Part shown: positions 1-9,942 of the stretch, one piece after another
Position numbering within the stretch: the first letter of the stretch is position 1
How the letters are laid out: every line of letters starts with the position of its first letter
Source of the DNA: Deltaproteobacteria bacterium
GTDB taxonomy: Bacteria; Desulfobacterota; Desulfobacteria; Desulfobacterales; C00003060
Assembly: GCA_016930875.1 (NCBI GenBank)
Contig: JAFGFW010000077.1
Coordinates: forward strand, 1 to 38,873
Direction of reading: 5' to 3'
DNA: 38,873 nucleotides
The notes under the pieces: generated by a model
What the model was told of the DNA's origin: nothing
Databases searched by the model: none
The model's input: only the letters and a program-made list of their open reading frames with translations
Made by a program: the position numbers and the translations under genes

Positions 1-2
1 CC

Positions 3-1292
3 ATCCGCATGAAACTCGTTAATGTTATCGGCCTGTTGGCGATGTTGTTAGTGTGGCAAATGATCTGTTGCAATTTTGGGCTTTATAATTCTCGAAGATT
101 GCAGAATAGTTTTCAGGAATGGAAAGACATCATCAAGGCCACGAGTCTTGTGACGGTCCTTTTCCTCCTGGGAGCGCACACCTTCAATATCGTGCTTTTC
201 ACACCGCTTTTCACATCTGTTTTCTGGCTGTCTCTGACCGTTTTGACCATTTTTTTCCGAACCGTGTTAAGGTACGGCCTGAAGAAGATACGCGTCCACG
301 GCAAGAACTTGCGATTTATCCTGATCGTCGGGACGAACGAGAGGGCATATGACTTTGCTGATATGGTAAAGGAAAACAAGGAGTCCGGGTATCGGGTGGT
401 GGGATATGTTGATGATCTAATCTATCTGCAAAAGCCAGGGATAAGGCTTTTGGGAACCATGGAGGATTTTCGCGACATCATCGGACAACTTGTCATTGAC
501 GAGGTGATCATTGCCCTGCCTGTCAAGTCCAAATACGAGAAGATTCAAACAATTATAGAGACAGCGGAAGAACAGGGCATCACAATACGTTGTCTTTGCC
601 ATCTGTTTAATACCAAAAGATCTGTCTTGACCGCCACAACGCTTGGGGGTTTTCCTGTGTTGGAAATTACCTCTAAACCGCGAGAAGACATCAGGTTTAT
701 TTTGAAAAGGTCCCTGGACATTGTGTTGGGATCGGTATTGCTTTTATTGACGCTGCCTGTGATGGCGGTTACCGCCATTGCGATAAAACTGACCTCCCGA
801 GGCCCTGTCTTGTTTATTCAGCCCCGGGTAGGCTACAACAAGCGGATATTTGCATTATACAAGTTCCGGACAATGGTTGTGAATGCAGAAAAGATGCAGG
901 ATAGACTGGAGGATTCCAACCACATGGATGGTCCGGTGTTCAAGATTAAAGATGACCCGAGGGTTACCAATTTTGGCCGATGGCTGCGTAAGGCCAGCAT
1001 TGACGAACTGCCACAGCTCTACAACATTGTCCGGGGCGACATGAGCCTGGTCGGCCCCAGACCACTTCCGGTGCGTGATTACAATGGTTTTAAGAAGGAC
1101 TGGCAACGGAGGCGGTTTAGCGTGCGACCAGGGCTGACTTGTCTTTGGCAGGTTAATGGCAGAAACGGAACTTCTTTCGAAGATTGGATGAAGCTCGATA
1201 TGAAGTATATTGATAACTGGAGCTTTTTCGGCGATATGAAGATCCTCGTTCAAACCATTCCAGTTGTCATAAACGGAAAAGGGGCGTATTAG
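3..1292 (+). CDS. Polyprenyl-phosphate sugar-1-phosphate transferase (WbaP/ExoY-like), 5' end missing
   Basis: Transfers a sugar-1-phosphate from a nucleotide sugar to undecaprenyl phosphate, the first membrane step of exopolysaccharide repeat-unit assembly. Counting from the ATG at position 9, two hydrophobic segments (about residues 3-20 and 45-85) precede a Rossmann-like CoA_binding_3 region (about 100-215). A further membrane helix (about 238-258) leads into the bacterial sugar transferase domain. Diagnostic motifs are visible: KFRTM, IDELPQ, GPRP and RPGLTC-W near the C-terminus. The frame is open to the left edge (codons for Ile-Arg precede the ATG). Full-length relatives have four or five N-terminal helices and about 460-480 residues, so the gene probably begins outside the window. 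It heads the EPS locus and is separated from the next gene by about 390 bp. The family call is firm; the sugar is unknown. Confidence 0.93.
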   Translation: MRMKLVNVIGLLAMLLVWQMICCNFGLYNSRRLQNSFQEWKDIIKATSLVTVLFLLGAHTFNIVLFTPLFTSVFWLSLTVLTIFFRTVLRYGLKKIRVHGKNLRFILIVGTNERAYDFADMVKENKESGYRVVGYVDDLIYLQKPGIRLLGTMEDFRDIIGQLVIDEVIIALPVKSKYEKIQTIIETAEEQGITIRCLCHLFNTKRSVLTATTLGGFPVLEITSKPREDIRFILKRSLDIVLGSVLLLLTLPVMAVTAIAIKLTSRGPVLFIQPRVGYNKRIFALYKFRTMVVNAEKMQDRLEDSNHMDGPVFKIKDDPRVTNFGRWLRKASIDELPQLYNIVRGDMSLVGPRPLPVRDYNGFKKDWQRRRFSVRPGLTCLWQVNGRNGTSFEDWMKLDMKYIDNWSFFGDMKILVQTIPVVINGKGAY

Positions 1293-1560
1293 ATCCACCG
1301 GAGAGGCGCGGTGAGCGCAGCGATTTGATTCTTTTCTCTTGTTGAATCTACCCTTCGCCCAATGAAGAAACCGGAGACGATGAGAAAAACGCTCTATCCT
1401 TCCGAGTTCGCATACCTTGATACACCTTGACATTCATTCAGTCCCTCTGCAATTTCCACCTATCGGGATGAGGTATGTGGTCCTCATCCCTAAAGGAAAA
1501 GGCTATTCCTCAGTATGCTTTGCGATTTTTCGGTGAAGCATTCCTCCTAGTTTATTCGAA

Positions 1561-1576
1561 ATTTGATCGATCAAAT
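1561..1576. promoter_or_regulatory. 16-bp perfect palindrome, candidate operator
   Basis: The sequence ATTTGATCGATCAAAT is its own reverse complement over 16 bp. It lies about 40 bp upstream of the -24 element of the sigma-54-like promoter at 1615-1630. A dimeric transcription factor could bind here; no regulator is identified. Confidence 0.35.
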
Positions 1577-1614
1577 GGAAGGTGACGGGATGTTCGTAGT
1601 CGAATTGATGGTAT

Positions 1615-1630
1615 TGGCTTGGCTTTTGCA
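1615..1630 (+). promoter_or_regulatory. Sigma-54-type promoter (-24/-12) for the synthase gene
   Basis: TGGCTTGGCTTTTGCA has the sigma-54 architecture: GG at 1616-1617, exactly 10 nt, then GC at 1628-1629, with TGGC and TTGCA matching the consensus cores. Transcription would start near 1640, about 44 bp before the ATG at 1684. Two other sites with the same spacing precede EPS genes in this window (12094 and 29883). Confidence 0.5.
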
Positions 1631-1683
1631 GAAAAGTTGCTACAATTAAATTAGGTTTTTTATCCTTGAAAGGTATCTATATT

Positions 1684-4600
1684 ATGCACAGGTTCCAGAT
1701 TATTGCGCTTTCTCCTCCAGGCCTTTTCGATCCGGCTATTGCAATAGCTGCCAGTCGTGCAGGCGAGATCGGCATATTGGATCTCGAGTATGTCCGAAAA
1801 GAGGAAGCCGCCAGGGCTGCTTTGGGCAAACTGGCCCTGTATGCAAGGAATAGTTGCGGTGTTAGGCTTGATGCGGGAGATGATGAGTTCTTTTCAAGAT
1901 TGATTGGCCACCTTCCGGAACAAACAGAGTATGTGATCTTGACTGGCATTGATTTCAAGAACTTGTCAGGCCAGGTTGAAGCCCTCCGTGGTCGAAATAT
2001 TACCGTCTTATGGGAAAGTAAAAGCCTTGATCAGGCGCTTCAAGGTGTAGATGCCGGGGTGGACGGTTTGATCGCCAAGGGCAACGAGGCCGCTGGCTGG
2101 GTCGGGCAGGAAACCGCCTTTATTTTGCTTCAGCGGCTATTGCGCAACACATCGCTGCGAGTTTGGGCCCAGGGCGGGATCGGTTCGCATTCAGCAGCAG
2201 GCTGCTACGCGGCAGGAGCTGCAGGCGTGGTCGTGGATTCACAGCTTCTATTGACGCGGGAGTCTGCTATACCACACCGGGCCAAGGCGACCGTTGCCGG
2301 CATGGACGGCAGTGAAACGGTGTGTTTGGGAGAGGAGTTGGGAACATTATGCCGTGTATACGCGCCTCCAGGATTTTCCACACTGACAGGCATTCGAAAA
2401 ATACTATCAGACTTTATTCAAAATGACCTATCAAATTCAGAAAAAATAAAGATATGGAAAAAGAAGATCGGATCACACCTTGGATGGGAGTATGGGAAGG
2501 AATGTCTTTGGTTTCTCGGGCAAGATATCGGTCTTGCCAAATGGTTTGCCCAGCGCTTTTTGACGGTTGGAGGGGTTTTAGAAGGGATCCGACAGTCCAT
2601 TGATACCAATGTGGCTATTGCGTCCAATACTCAGCCCTTTAATGAAGCGTCTCCTCTTGCTCAGTCGCATGGTACACGTTATCCGATCGTCCAGGGCCCT
2701 ATGGCACGGGTCAGTGATCGGGCCTCCTTCGTCGCCAAAGTTGCCGATGCAGGTGCGCTTCCTTTTTTGGCTTTAAGTTCCATGGGGCCCAGAGATATTG
2801 AGGGGCTTTTGGGTGATGCCCAAAAACTGCTCGGGAACCGTCCATGGGGGGTTGGCATCCTCGGTTTTCTTTCTTCACAGCTTCGCCAGGAACAGTTCCA
2901 CGTGATTCGGCGTTTTCGCCCGCCTTTTGCCATTATCGCCGGAGCGCGTCCTGCTCATGTGAAACCTCTGGAACAGGAAGGCATTCGCACTTATGTGCAT
3001 GTTCCCTCTCCCGGCCTGCTTAAGATGTTTATTGAAGCCGGGACACGCAGATTCATCTTTGAAGGACGCGAGTGCGGTGGCCATGTTGGGCCGCGATCCA
3101 GCTTTGTGCTCTGGAATGCCATGACCGATGTCCTCCTTGAGTGCGTTCCTGCGGGCGAACTTGCAGATTGCCATGTATTGTTTGCCGGCGGTATCCATGA
3201 TGAACTTTCTTCCTGTATGGTGGCGGCTATAGCAGCTCCTTTGGCTGAGAAAGGTGTTAGGGTGGGCATCCTTATGGGTACAGCCTACCTATTTACCGAA
3301 GAAGCGGTATCTACCGGGGCACTGCTGGAGGGCTTTCAGAAAGAGGCTTTAAGGTGCAAAGAGACTGCGTTGCTGGAAACCGGACCTGGCCATGCTATCC
3401 GTTGTGCTATGAGTCCTTATGTAGAGAAGTTCAATCAGGAAAAGCGCCTGCTATTGCAGAAGGAAAGACAGCCGGACGAGGTTCGCAAGACCCTGGAAGA
3501 GATGAACCTTGGCCGTTTGCGTATTGCCTCCAAGGGCGTGAAACGAAACCCTGAGTGCCAACGATCTCGAAATGCCTCTGTGTTCATTACATTGGGGGAA
3601 GAGAAACAGCGCAGTGAAGGGCTTTATATGATTGGCCAGTTGGCAGCTTTGCGGGATGAGACGTGTACCATGGAGGGGTTGCATCAAAAAGTCTCTTTAG
3701 GGGGCTCCCGACGTCTAGCTGAACTTGAAGATTCAGGCCTTTCTTGTTTTTCAACGCAAACTCGGGAAAGCCCATGTGAAATTGCAATAATCGGTATGGC
3801 TTGTCTTGTGCCCAAGGCCCCGGGACTTCAGTCCTATTGGGAAAACATTATCAATAAAGTCAGCGCCATTACTGAGGTGCCGGAAGATCGCTGGGACTGG
3901 CGGTTATATTTCGACCCAGATTCGGACGCTCAAGACAAGTTTTATTCAAAATGGGGCGGATTTCTTGATCCCGTCCCATTTGACCCCATTCAATATGGGA
4001 TGCCGCCTAATTCGTTGAGATCTATTGAACCGTTGCAACTACTTACGCTTGAAACGGTTGCAGCAGCTTTACGAGATGCCGGCTATGAAAACAGACCCTT
4101 TGCCAGAGAACGCACCTCAGTCATTATCGGGGCAAGTGGAGGCTTGGCAGATCTTGGCCAATATTACGCCTTTCGGGCTGCCCTGCCGACGTTTTTCGAG
4201 GATGTCCCTGAAGAAGTCCTATCACAACTTCCGAAGTGGACGGAGGATTCATTCCCCGGCACCCTTGCTAACGTGATTGCAGGTCGGGTGGCCAATCGCT
4301 TTGATTTTGGTGGGGTAAACTACAGTATGGATGCAGCCTGCGCTTCCTCTATGGCTGCAATCCACTCGGCTATGAGGGAACTGGAAAACAGGGCTAGCGA
4401 TATGGTGCTTGTGGGAGGTGCTGATACGTTTCAGAACCCCCATTTTTTCTTCTGTTTCGCCAAGACCCATGCGCTGTCGCCAACAGGAAGGTGTCGGACC
4501 TTTGATAAGGATGCCGACGGAACCTGCATCAGCGAGAGTGTTGCAGTCGTGGCTCTCAAGCGGCTGGTTGATGCCGAGCGAGATGGAGACCGGATCTATG

Positions 4601-7600
4601 GCGTGATTAAAGGGGTGGGAGGGTCAAGTGATGGCCGTCACAAGGGACTCACAGCCCCGCACCCCGAAGGTCAGGCCAGGGCATTAAACCGGGCCTATGC
4701 CAAGGCGGATATCTCTCCTGCCACTGTAGGTCTCATTGAGGCCCATGGCACAGGCACAGTGGCAGGTGATCGTTCTGAAATTGAAACGCTGAAACAGGTA
4801 TTTCAGTCGGCTGGCGCCTGCGCCAGAAGCTGTGCCCTCGGATCAGTCAAATCTATGATCGGCCACACAAAATCTGCCGCAGGAGTAGCCGGGCTTATCA
4901 AGGTTGCGTTGGCTCTTCACCACAAGGTCTTGCCGCCTACGATAGGGGTGGACAGCCCCAATCCGAGCTTGACGGAAAGTCCCTTCTACGTAAACACCGA
5001 AGTGCGCCCGTGGATTCACGGATCCAAGGACTATCCACGACGTGCTTGTACTAGCGCTTTCGGTTTTGGAGGTACAAACTTTCATGCTGTCATTGAAGAA
5101 TATACAGGGAATTTTTTGGATTTCACCAACCAAGCAGTATCCCGACAGTGGCAAAGTGAAATCATTTTGTTGACAGCACCATCCCGCGAAGGACTTATCA
5201 AAGAGGTTAATGCACTTGATGAGAGCCTGGAACAGGGGGGCGAGCCCGAGTTGGCAGACCTGGCCTGCACGCTGTGGCAGAAGCGCGGTAATGCGAAGAA
5301 ATTGAAACTGGCAATTGTAGCCCAGTCCTTGGATGATCTGCGGCAGAAACTCAAAACAGCGCAAAAGTCCTTAAAGGAATCTGGAGATATCTGGAATGCC
5401 AGTGGCATCTATTTTACTGAACGGCCCTTGGCCAAAGACTGTAATATTTGTTTCTTGTTTCCGGGGCAGGGATCTCAGCATCCAGACATGCTTCGAGAGC
5501 TTGCCATCTATTTTTCGGAGGTACGAAAGGCCTTTGAGCTGGCAGACCGTGTTTTGGAAAAACAGTATCCGAAGTTTTTGAGCAGCTATGTATTTCCGCC
5601 CCCTTGCTTCAGCAAAGAAGAAGAGCTCAGATGCCAAAAAGAACTTACCCAGACCAATATAGCCCAAGCAGCGCTTTCCGCTGCGGCTATGGGGGTTTTT
5701 CGACTGTTGGAGGCATTGAATGTAAGCCCGAATATGGTCGCCGGTCACAGTTCCGGCGAATACGTCGCATTGTGTGCCTCAGGTGTCTATGAAGAGGAAG
5801 ACCTCTACAGGCTTACCGAGGCGAGGGGCCGGTTCATAGTGGAAATGGCGGGAGATGATACCGGCACAATGGTTGCTGTAAAGGCGGGGCGCAGGGAAAT
5901 AGAAGATGTTATCAAGTCTATCGAACAAGTCTGGGTCGCTAACGTGAATGCCCCTACACAGACGATTATTTCGGGCAGAAAGGCAGATATGGCAGAAGCT
6001 GTAAGGCGTCTTGAAAATGAAGGTATGCAGGTACGTCCAATCCCGGTATCGTGTGCCTTTCACTCGCCACTCGTTGTCCCTGCACGGGATCGTCTTGCCG
6101 AGTTTATCTCGACTATTCATTTTGCCAAGCCGAAAATGGGGATTTTTTCCAATACGACCGCCGACTTATACCCACAGGATCCAGAAGAGATGAAGGTCCT
6201 GTTAAGCAAACATTTGATCAGTCCCGTGGAATTCACCAGAGAGGTTGAGCAAATGTACGACACGGGCGCCCGGATTTTCATAGAGGTGGGCCCACGTAAT
6301 GTGCTGACAGGCCTGACAGGAAAGATCCTCGGTGAACGAACGCACCTGGCCGTGGCAGTGGACAAACGTGACCGTACAGGCTTGCTTCAGCTTCATCATG
6401 TGTTGGCACAACTGGCAACACATGGTGTTCCCCTTGAGCTTGATCGTTTCTACAGAGGGAGGGGCTTGCGTCTTCTAAACCTTGGTGCACTTGTGAAGGA
6501 AACGAAAAGCCAGCCGCTTTCTTCAACGACGTGGATGATTACTGGTGGCCGGGCTGTGCCTCTTAAAGAGGCACACGGTAGTGAGCGGGAAGAGAAAAGT
6601 CCGAGACGGGTGCGGGTGAAAGCCCCCAATTTGAGAACGAAACAGGAGGCAGGCAGTTTGACCATGGCCAAAAAAACAGGATCAAATCATCTTTCACAGG
6701 CCGGAACACAACGTCCTTGTGCGCTTCGTGGTTCTCGTTCTTCCAGTAATGAAGTTGACCGAGTCATGCTCGAGTTCCAACAGGTGATGGGTCGGTTCAT
6801 GGAGCGGTTTCTGGAGACGCAGCAGGAAGTCATGAAGGCCTACCTTGGCAGGACGAGGAAGAGTGCCGGGTTGGCCAGTGGCGATTTTTCTGCGGCAAGT
6901 TTAGAGAAGATGACTGAATCGACCTTAAAGGAACTGGACCAAGTACGAGGTGAGCTGGAAAGTGGCAGGGAGGTTGACGATGTCGGGGAAGCCGAGAGCC
7001 AAAGAATGGAAGAAAGGCCTGCAGCAACCTCCGAGGAACGTTCCGGCCGTATAAGTCCTGCGGGTATTGACAGGGAAGAACTGACGAAAAATCTTGTTCA
7101 GATTGTAAGCGAGCGTACGGGGTATCCGCAGGATATGATTGACCTGGATCTTGACCTGGATGCGGAGCTTGGCATTGACTCGATCAAGTGGGTGGAGATC
7201 CTTGGTAAGCTTCAACAGTCTTATCTGAATCTCAGTGAGCAGCAAGCACAGGCAGCAATGGAAGAGCTGTCTGAAATTGCTACATTAAGGGGAGTGATTG
7301 ACTGGTTTACAGGGACTTCAGGTCCCGGAAGACAAACCATGGACGAGATGTCCAATGATGTTATGGGGCAACAGGAAACCTCAAACAGGGGGTCCGCTGG
7401 GGCAGATAGCAGTGTTGCTGCACAAACCCTGCCACGTTTTGTCCTTTCTGCACTTGATATACCGCTCGAAGATTCCCACCTTCAAGTCGAGGGAGGATCT
7501 GTTTTTATCGTCACTGACGATGAGCGCGGCATTGCCCGGAGCGTGGCAGATGAACTTAAAGCCCTTGGGGCTCGTGTGGCCCTTGTTGGCATGGGCAAGA

Positions 7601-9942
7601 AGGTAAAGAAAAGGCGTAGGAACATTTATACGGCAGACTTGAGTGCGCCGGAGCAGGTCGATGAACTGGCAAGACTTGTTCGGCGAAAAGAGGGAGAGAT
7701 TACCGGTGTCATTCACCTTTTGCCATTGAGAGTGGGAAAGCGCCTTGAGGAGATGGACCTTAAACAATGGCAAATGCGTCTTAGGGAAGAGGTAAAAAGC
7801 TTGTTCTACCTTGCCAAAGCTTGCGGCGAGGACCTCAGAAGAACCGCCAAAACAAAAAAAGCGCACTTGTTGACTGCCACTGGCATGGGGGGTACCTTTG
7901 GTGCTGGTATGGAGATGCCCAGGACTACGTTTGCAGGGCATGGGGGTTTGGCTGGGATTGTTAAGACTCTCGCCCTGGAGTGGCCTGACGTGCGGTGCCA
8001 AGTTGTGGACCTGGATCCGACAGATTCCATTTCAAGACTGGCAGGATACGTGCTTCGTGAAATGGGAAGTGAGGATGCAAATGTTGAAGTGGGTTACACG
8101 GAGGCACGTCGTCTGGCGCCTGTTCTAAAGCAAGCCCCCTTGGATATTGGAATGGCCGCTGTATTGACGATGGATTCAAGTTGGGTGGTTCTGGCAATTG
8201 GCGGGGCCCGTGGCATTACAGCGGAGGCGACCTTAGGGCTAGCCAAACGTTACAAGCCGACGATCTTGGTGGCAGGACGTTCCCCGCTTCCAGAGGAAGA
8301 GCCCCCTGAGACAGCAGCACTTACATCCACAGAGGAATTAAAGGCCGCATTGATTGAAAGGATGCGTCACTCAAAGGGTAAACCTACGCCAAGGCAGGTA
8401 GATGATGCCCTTAAACAAGTTCAGTGTAACAGAGAAATACACAGTAATCTTGCGGCCATGCAGGAAGCTGGGGCAAGGGTGAAATACTACCAGGTCGATG
8501 TGCGGGATGAAGAGGCTTTTGGTAATGTCATTGAAGAGATCTGCCAGGAGTATGGGCGACTGGATGGTTTGATTCATGGAGCGGGTGTCATCGAAGACAA
8601 GCTCATTGAAGACAAGACGGCTGATTCGTTTGATCGGGTTTTTGATACAAAGGTTGATAGCGCCTTTGTTCTTAGCAAAAAGCTCCCAATTGACTCCGTT
8701 AAATTTCTTGTTTTATTTTCGTCTATAGCAGGGCGTTTCGGCAATTGGGGACAAAGTGACTACGCTGCAGCTAATGAAGTGCTTAACAAGCTGGCCGTTT
8801 ACCTTGACAGCAGATGGCCGGGACGGGTTGTGGCTATTAATTGGAATCCCTGGGCCAAGGCAGGGATGGCTACTGCCGAGGCTTTAAGGCAGTTTGCCGA
8901 GCAGGGCATACAGGCCATTGAACCGAGTGCTGGCCGCCGCATGTTGGATGAGGAACTCGGCTATGGTCGGAAAGGGCAGGCGGAAGTCGTCATTGGTGAT
9001 GGCCCGTGGAACAGGGCTGCATCAACGGAGTTGACCTCCACTCATATTGCTTTTCCTCTTCTGCACGGGACACCGTTGAAGGTGGGTTACGATCATGGCG
9101 TGGAGGTTGTGCTGGCATTGGATCCCGAACGTGATCGTTATTTGCAGGACCATCGAATTGATGGGAAGGCAGTATTTCCGTTTGCCGTTGCCATGGAGTT
9201 GATGTCAGAAGTAGTCCAGCAGGGTTGGCCTGAACTGGTCGTGACGGGCATTCAGTCTGCGCGTCGTTTCCAGGGGATTGTATTGGACGGCGAAGGACAA
9301 AAAATCCGCGTGGTAGCAAAACCTCAGTGCGGTATTTCTGCGGAACAGGGGATCTCGAGACTGGATGTGACGATAGCGGGACTAAATCAAGATAAGTTGC
9401 CCTATTACAGTGCCACGGTGGAGGTGGGAAATCAACTTCCCCTTTCTCCAGAGTATAATGCCGAAATGCTTTCGAGACTTCAACCTTTTCCCATGAGCGC
9501 CGATGAGGCTTATAAGAAATGGCTTTTCCATGGCCCTTGTTTTCAAGGTATATCGAAGGTGGATGGTTTTAATGACAAGGGCATAAGTGCAGTGTTGCTG
9601 CCTTCAGTGCCGTCAGTGTGTCTGAACCGGAAAGTTGACAGCCCGTGGCTGATTGATCCTGTGGTGATTGATAGTGCCTTTCAGCTCTCAATCTTGTGGG
9701 AACGCGCTCATTATGACATGACATTTCTGATCTCGCGCGTCGGGTCTTATCGACGCTTTGGTTCGTTTTCCAATCAGCCTGTTCGATGCTGGGCCGAAAT
9801 GCACGCCGGTGCCGGGGGACACCTTCTTTCCACCAATTTCCGTTTTGTAGATGAAAGGGGCAAGGTGATTGCCCTTATTGAGGAAATGGAAGGTTCTTGC
9901 AGCAAGGAGTTGAACCGGATTGTTGATCATGTCGGCATATAA
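1684..9942 (+). CDS. Pfa-like type I polyketide/fatty-acid synthase (NPD-NPD-KS-AT-ACP-KR-DH)
   Basis: A 2,752-residue iterative-type synthase that should build a reduced or unsaturated acyl chain. Domains in order: a degenerate FMN TIM-barrel (about 1-200); a second nitropropane-dioxygenase/PfaD-like enoyl-reductase barrel (about 333-590, motif ECGGH); KS (about 697-1140) with Cys886 in DAACASS, His1021 in EAHGTGT and His1061 in GHTKSAAG; AT (about 1255-1550) with GHSSGE (Ser1356) and AFHSP (His1460); a helical linker; one ACP (about 1795-1865, GIDSIK, Ser1833); KR (about 2170-2450, GGARGITA and a YAAAN active site); and a double-hotdog DH (about 2460-2750) with HRIDGKAVFP and DSAFQ. I chose ATG 1684, preceded by AAAGG at good spacing, over the in-frame TTG at 1666. 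There is no thioesterase. The next gene encodes the matching phosphopantetheinyl transferase. It resembles the secondary-lipid/PUFA synthase group; the product is unknown. Confidence 0.93.
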   Translation: MHRFQIIALSPPGLFDPAIAIAASRAGEIGILDLEYVRKEEAARAALGKLALYARNSCGVRLDAGDDEFFSRLIGHLPEQTEYVILTGIDFKNLSGQVEALRGRNITVLWESKSLDQALQGVDAGVDGLIAKGNEAAGWVGQETAFILLQRLLRNTSLRVWAQGGIGSHSAAGCYAAGAAGVVVDSQLLLTRESAIPHRAKATVAGMDGSETVCLGEELGTLCRVYAPPGFSTLTGIRKILSDFIQNDLSNSEKIKIWKKKIGSHLGWEYGKECLWFLGQDIGLAKWFAQRFLTVGGVLEGIRQSIDTNVAIASNTQPFNEASPLAQSHGTRYPIVQGPMARVSDRASFVAKVADAGALPFLALSSMGPRDIEGLLGDAQKLLGNRPWGVGILGFLSSQLRQEQFHVIRRFRPPFAIIAGARPAHVKPLEQEGIRTYVHVPSPGLLKMFIEAGTRRFIFEGRECGGHVGPRSSFVLWNAMTDVLLECVPAGELADCHVLFAGGIHDELSSCMVAAIAAPLAEKGVRVGILMGTAYLFTEEAVSTGALLEGFQKEALRCKETALLETGPGHAIRCAMSPYVEKFNQEKRLLLQKERQPDEVRKTLEEMNLGRLRIASKGVKRNPECQRSRNASVFITLGEEKQRSEGLYMIGQLAALRDETCTMEGLHQKVSLGGSRRLAELEDSGLSCFSTQTRESPCEIAIIGMACLVPKAPGLQSYWENIINKVSAITEVPEDRWDWRLYFDPDSDAQDKFYSKWGGFLDPVPFDPIQYGMPPNSLRSIEPLQLLTLETVAAALRDAGYENRPFARERTSVIIGASGGLADLGQYYAFRAALPTFFEDVPEEVLSQLPKWTEDSFPGTLANVIAGRVANRFDFGGVNYSMDAACASSMAAIHSAMRELENRASDMVLVGGADTFQNPHFFFCFAKTHALSPTGRCRTFDKDADGTCISESVAVVALKRLVDAERDGDRIYGVIKGVGGSSDGRHKGLTAPHPEGQARALNRAYAKADISPATVGLIEAHGTGTVAGDRSEIETLKQVFQSAGACARSCALGSVKSMIGHTKSAAGVAGLIKVALALHHKVLPPTIGVDSPNPSLTESPFYVNTEVRPWIHGSKDYPRRACTSAFGFGGTNFHAVIEEYTGNFLDFTNQAVSRQWQSEIILLTAPSREGLIKEVNALDESLEQGGEPELADLACTLWQKRGNAKKLKLAIVAQSLDDLRQKLKTAQKSLKESGDIWNASGIYFTERPLAKDCNICFLFPGQGSQHPDMLRELAIYFSEVRKAFELADRVLEKQYPKFLSSYVFPPPCFSKEEELRCQKELTQTNIAQAALSAAAMGVFRLLEALNVSPNMVAGHSSGEYVALCASGVYEEEDLYRLTEARGRFIVEMAGDDTGTMVAVKAGRREIEDVIKSIEQVWVANVNAPTQTIISGRKADMAEAVRRLENEGMQVRPIPVSCAFHSPLVVPARDRLAEFISTIHFAKPKMGIFSNTTADLYPQDPEEMKVLLSKHLISPVEFTREVEQMYDTGARIFIEVGPRNVLTGLTGKILGERTHLAVAVDKRDRTGLLQLHHVLAQLATHGVPLELDRFYRGRGLRLLNLGALVKETKSQPLSSTTWMITGGRAVPLKEAHGSEREEKSPRRVRVKAPNLRTKQEAGSLTMAKKTGSNHLSQAGTQRPCALRGSRSSSNEVDRVMLEFQQVMGRFMERFLETQQEVMKAYLGRTRKSAGLASGDFSAASLEKMTESTLKELDQVRGELESGREVDDVGEAESQRMEERPAATSEERSGRISPAGIDREELTKNLVQIVSERTGYPQDMIDLDLDLDAELGIDSIKWVEILGKLQQSYLNLSEQQAQAAMEELSEIATLRGVIDWFTGTSGPGRQTMDEMSNDVMGQQETSNRGSAGADSSVAAQTLPRFVLSALDIPLEDSHLQVEGGSVFIVTDDERGIARSVADELKALGARVALVGMGKKVKKRRRNIYTADLSAPEQVDELARLVRRKEGEITGVIHLLPLRVGKRLEEMDLKQWQMRLREEVKSLFYLAKACGEDLRRTAKTKKAHLLTATGMGGTFGAGMEMPRTTFAGHGGLAGIVKTLALEWPDVRCQVVDLDPTDSISRLAGYVLREMGSEDANVEVGYTEARRLAPVLKQAPLDIGMAAVLTMDSSWVVLAIGGARGITAEATLGLAKRYKPTILVAGRSPLPEEEPPETAALTSTEELKAALIERMRHSKGKPTPRQVDDALKQVQCNREIHSNLAAMQEAGARVKYYQVDVRDEEAFGNVIEEICQEYGRLDGLIHGAGVIEDKLIEDKTADSFDRVFDTKVDSAFVLSKKLPIDSVKFLVLFSSIAGRFGNWGQSDYAAANEVLNKLAVYLDSRWPGRVVAINWNPWAKAGMATAEALRQFAEQGIQAIEPSAGRRMLDEELGYGRKGQAEVVIGDGPWNRAASTELTSTHIAFPLLHGTPLKVGYDHGVEVVLALDPERDRYLQDHRIDGKAVFPFAVAMELMSEVVQQGWPELVVTGIQSARRFQGIVLDGEGQKIRVVAKPQCGISAEQGISRLDVTIAGLNQDKLPYYSATVEVGNQLPLSPEYNAEMLSRLQPFPMSADEAYKKWLFHGPCFQGISKVDGFNDKGISAVLLPSVPSVCLNRKVDSPWLIDPVVIDSAFQLSILWERAHYDMTFLISRVGSYRRFGSFSNQPVRCWAEMHAGAGGHLLSTNFRFVDERGKVIALIEEMEGSCSKELNRIVDHVGI

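Larger units (their letters stand above)
1293..1683. other. Intergenic region upstream of the giant synthase
   Basis: No coding sequence with plausible composition is seen in this 391-bp gap. It holds a 9-bp perfect inverted repeat (1465-1473 with 1482-1490, 8-nt loop) without a T-tract, a perfect 16-bp palindrome at 1561-1576, and a sigma-54-like promoter at 1615-1630. The region therefore looks like the regulatory zone of the synthase gene rather than a lost gene. Confidence 0.6.

Noticed and set aside
855-1433. 192-codon minus-strand open frame at the end of the sugar transferase
   Set aside because: Antisense shadow of a well-conserved catalytic domain; no recognisable motif or RBS.
1465-1490. 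Rho-independent terminator after the sugar transferase
   Set aside because: The 9-bp stem is not followed by a T-tract on either strand, so it is left as a hairpin of unknown role.
7381-8001. 206-codon minus-strand open frame inside the synthase
   Set aside because: It lies opposite the linker and first part of the reductase region and is a shadow of the synthase coding frame, with no protein motif.
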